This document shows, piece after piece, positions 5,823 to 6,146 of a stretch of DNA of 6,146 nt (its first letter is position 1; the number at the start of each line of letters is the position of its first letter). The translations under genes were made by a program, and so were the position numbers. The notes under the pieces are model-generated. The model made no database searches and had not been told where the DNA came from. It saw nothing but the letters and a program-made list of their open reading frames with translations. Origin of the DNA: Colivivens sp963640465 (GTDB lineage Bacteria; Bacteroidota; Bacteroidia; Bacteroidales; Bacteroidaceae); assembly GCA_963640465.1 (NCBI GenBank), contig CAVHYP010000076.1, positions 1 through 6,146 on the forward strand. Reading direction: 5' to 3'.

Positions 5823-6146
5823 GTTTGACTAGCATGTATGTTGTCTAATGGGTGCAAGTCTCTAACGAGCCATGGTAGTGGGAATCGTCCAGTCAGAGAG
5901 ACAAGGGTGTCCATCGCAAGGTGGAATCTGAAAGAAGTCAGCGACAAACATCTGGCCCAACGTACAGAAACTTGACATAAGGCTACATATAGGAATAAGA
6001 CTGCAAAAAGAGCCGAAGTCCAATAACTACTCGGAACTATATGAAGTAAATCAAGTGGGTATAAGATGGAAAGACAACATGCTTAACTAGTGAGGTCTCA
6101 CGGACATGATGAATAGTTGCCTTTACGAAAATCATGGAGTAAAGCT
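5823..6146 (+). mobile_element. Group II intron, 5' part (ribozyme domain I), truncated by window end
   Basis: A group II intron is a self-splicing retroelement whose RNA, with its encoded reverse transcriptase, inserts into DNA. The evidence is sequence likeness, recalled and not searched, to the domain I of bacterial group IIC introns such as the Oceanobacillus iheyensis one. Signatures in the right order are AGCATG (5831-5836), GGGTGCAAGTC (5850-5860), CAAGGGTGTCC (5902-5912), GGTGGAATCTGAA (5920-5932), ACATAAGGCTAC (5975-5986) and GAGGTCTCACGG (6092-6103). Helices can be seen: GTCTCT (5858-5863) with AGAGAC (5897-5902), and TCCATC/GGTGGA (5910-5925) closed by a GCAA tetraloop. The 5' end is set at GTTTG, resembling the GUGYG consensus with one change at position 3. 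Domains II-VI and the reverse transcriptase gene would be beyond the window. No protein is encoded in the visible part, as expected for domain I. Confidence 0.85.
6005..6010 (+). other. Predicted exon-binding site EBS1 of the intron
   Basis: AAAAAG lies in a loop closed by GACT (5999-6002) and AGTC (6017-6020), at the position where group IIC introns carry EBS1 in domain I. It is the exact reverse complement of CTTTTT (5817-5822), the six bases just before the predicted splice site, which would be IBS1. This pairing independently supports the 5822/5823 boundary. Confidence 0.7.

Noticed and set aside
5759..5947. Reverse-strand open frame of 62 codons
   Set aside because: It covers the terminator hairpin and structured intron RNA on the other strand, which explain the sequence better.

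Overview
The window looks like chromosomal DNA of a member of the Bacteroidota, most likely Bacteroidales and Prevotella-like. The GroEL protein, including its EEKPEMPIGGG...GMGGMM tail, reads like Bacteroidales GroEL. There are no strong Shine-Dalgarno sites, and the base composition is moderate. The genus is inferred, not shown.

Region 1 (1-100) holds no gene I can support. About 40 bases (16-56) are conspicuously GC-rich and are followed by a perfect 7-bp inverted repeat (58-75). Region 2 (101-2690) is one long tandem-repeat gene of about 22 units of roughly 32 residues (consensus near GNxxxxxYYDxxGKPxxxxxGxAxxxxxYDE). It ends in a non-repeat C-terminal domain. A single extra base near 2055 splits it into two overlapping reading frames, and its 5' end starts mid-repeat with no signal peptide, so it is probably a damaged or truncated gene. 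Region 3 (2694-3548) follows after 3 bases and encodes a 284-residue exported protein of unknown function with two recognisable parts.

Region 4 (3549-3807) is a non-coding gap with two small inverted repeats and a possible Bacteroidota-type promoter. Region 5 (3808-5744) is the groES-groEL chaperonin operon, intact and conserved, closed by a clear intrinsic terminator (5791-5822).

Region 6 (5823-6146) is the 5' part of a group II intron (ribozyme domain I) on the + strand, cut off by the window end. It begins at the first base after the T-run of the groESL terminator. Its predicted EBS1 (AAAAAG, 6005-6010) is perfectly complementary to the last six exon bases (CTTTTT, 5817-5822). This is the terminator-targeting behaviour known for group IIC introns, and it is the most interesting part of the window. 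The intron-encoded reverse transcriptase would lie downstream of the window.
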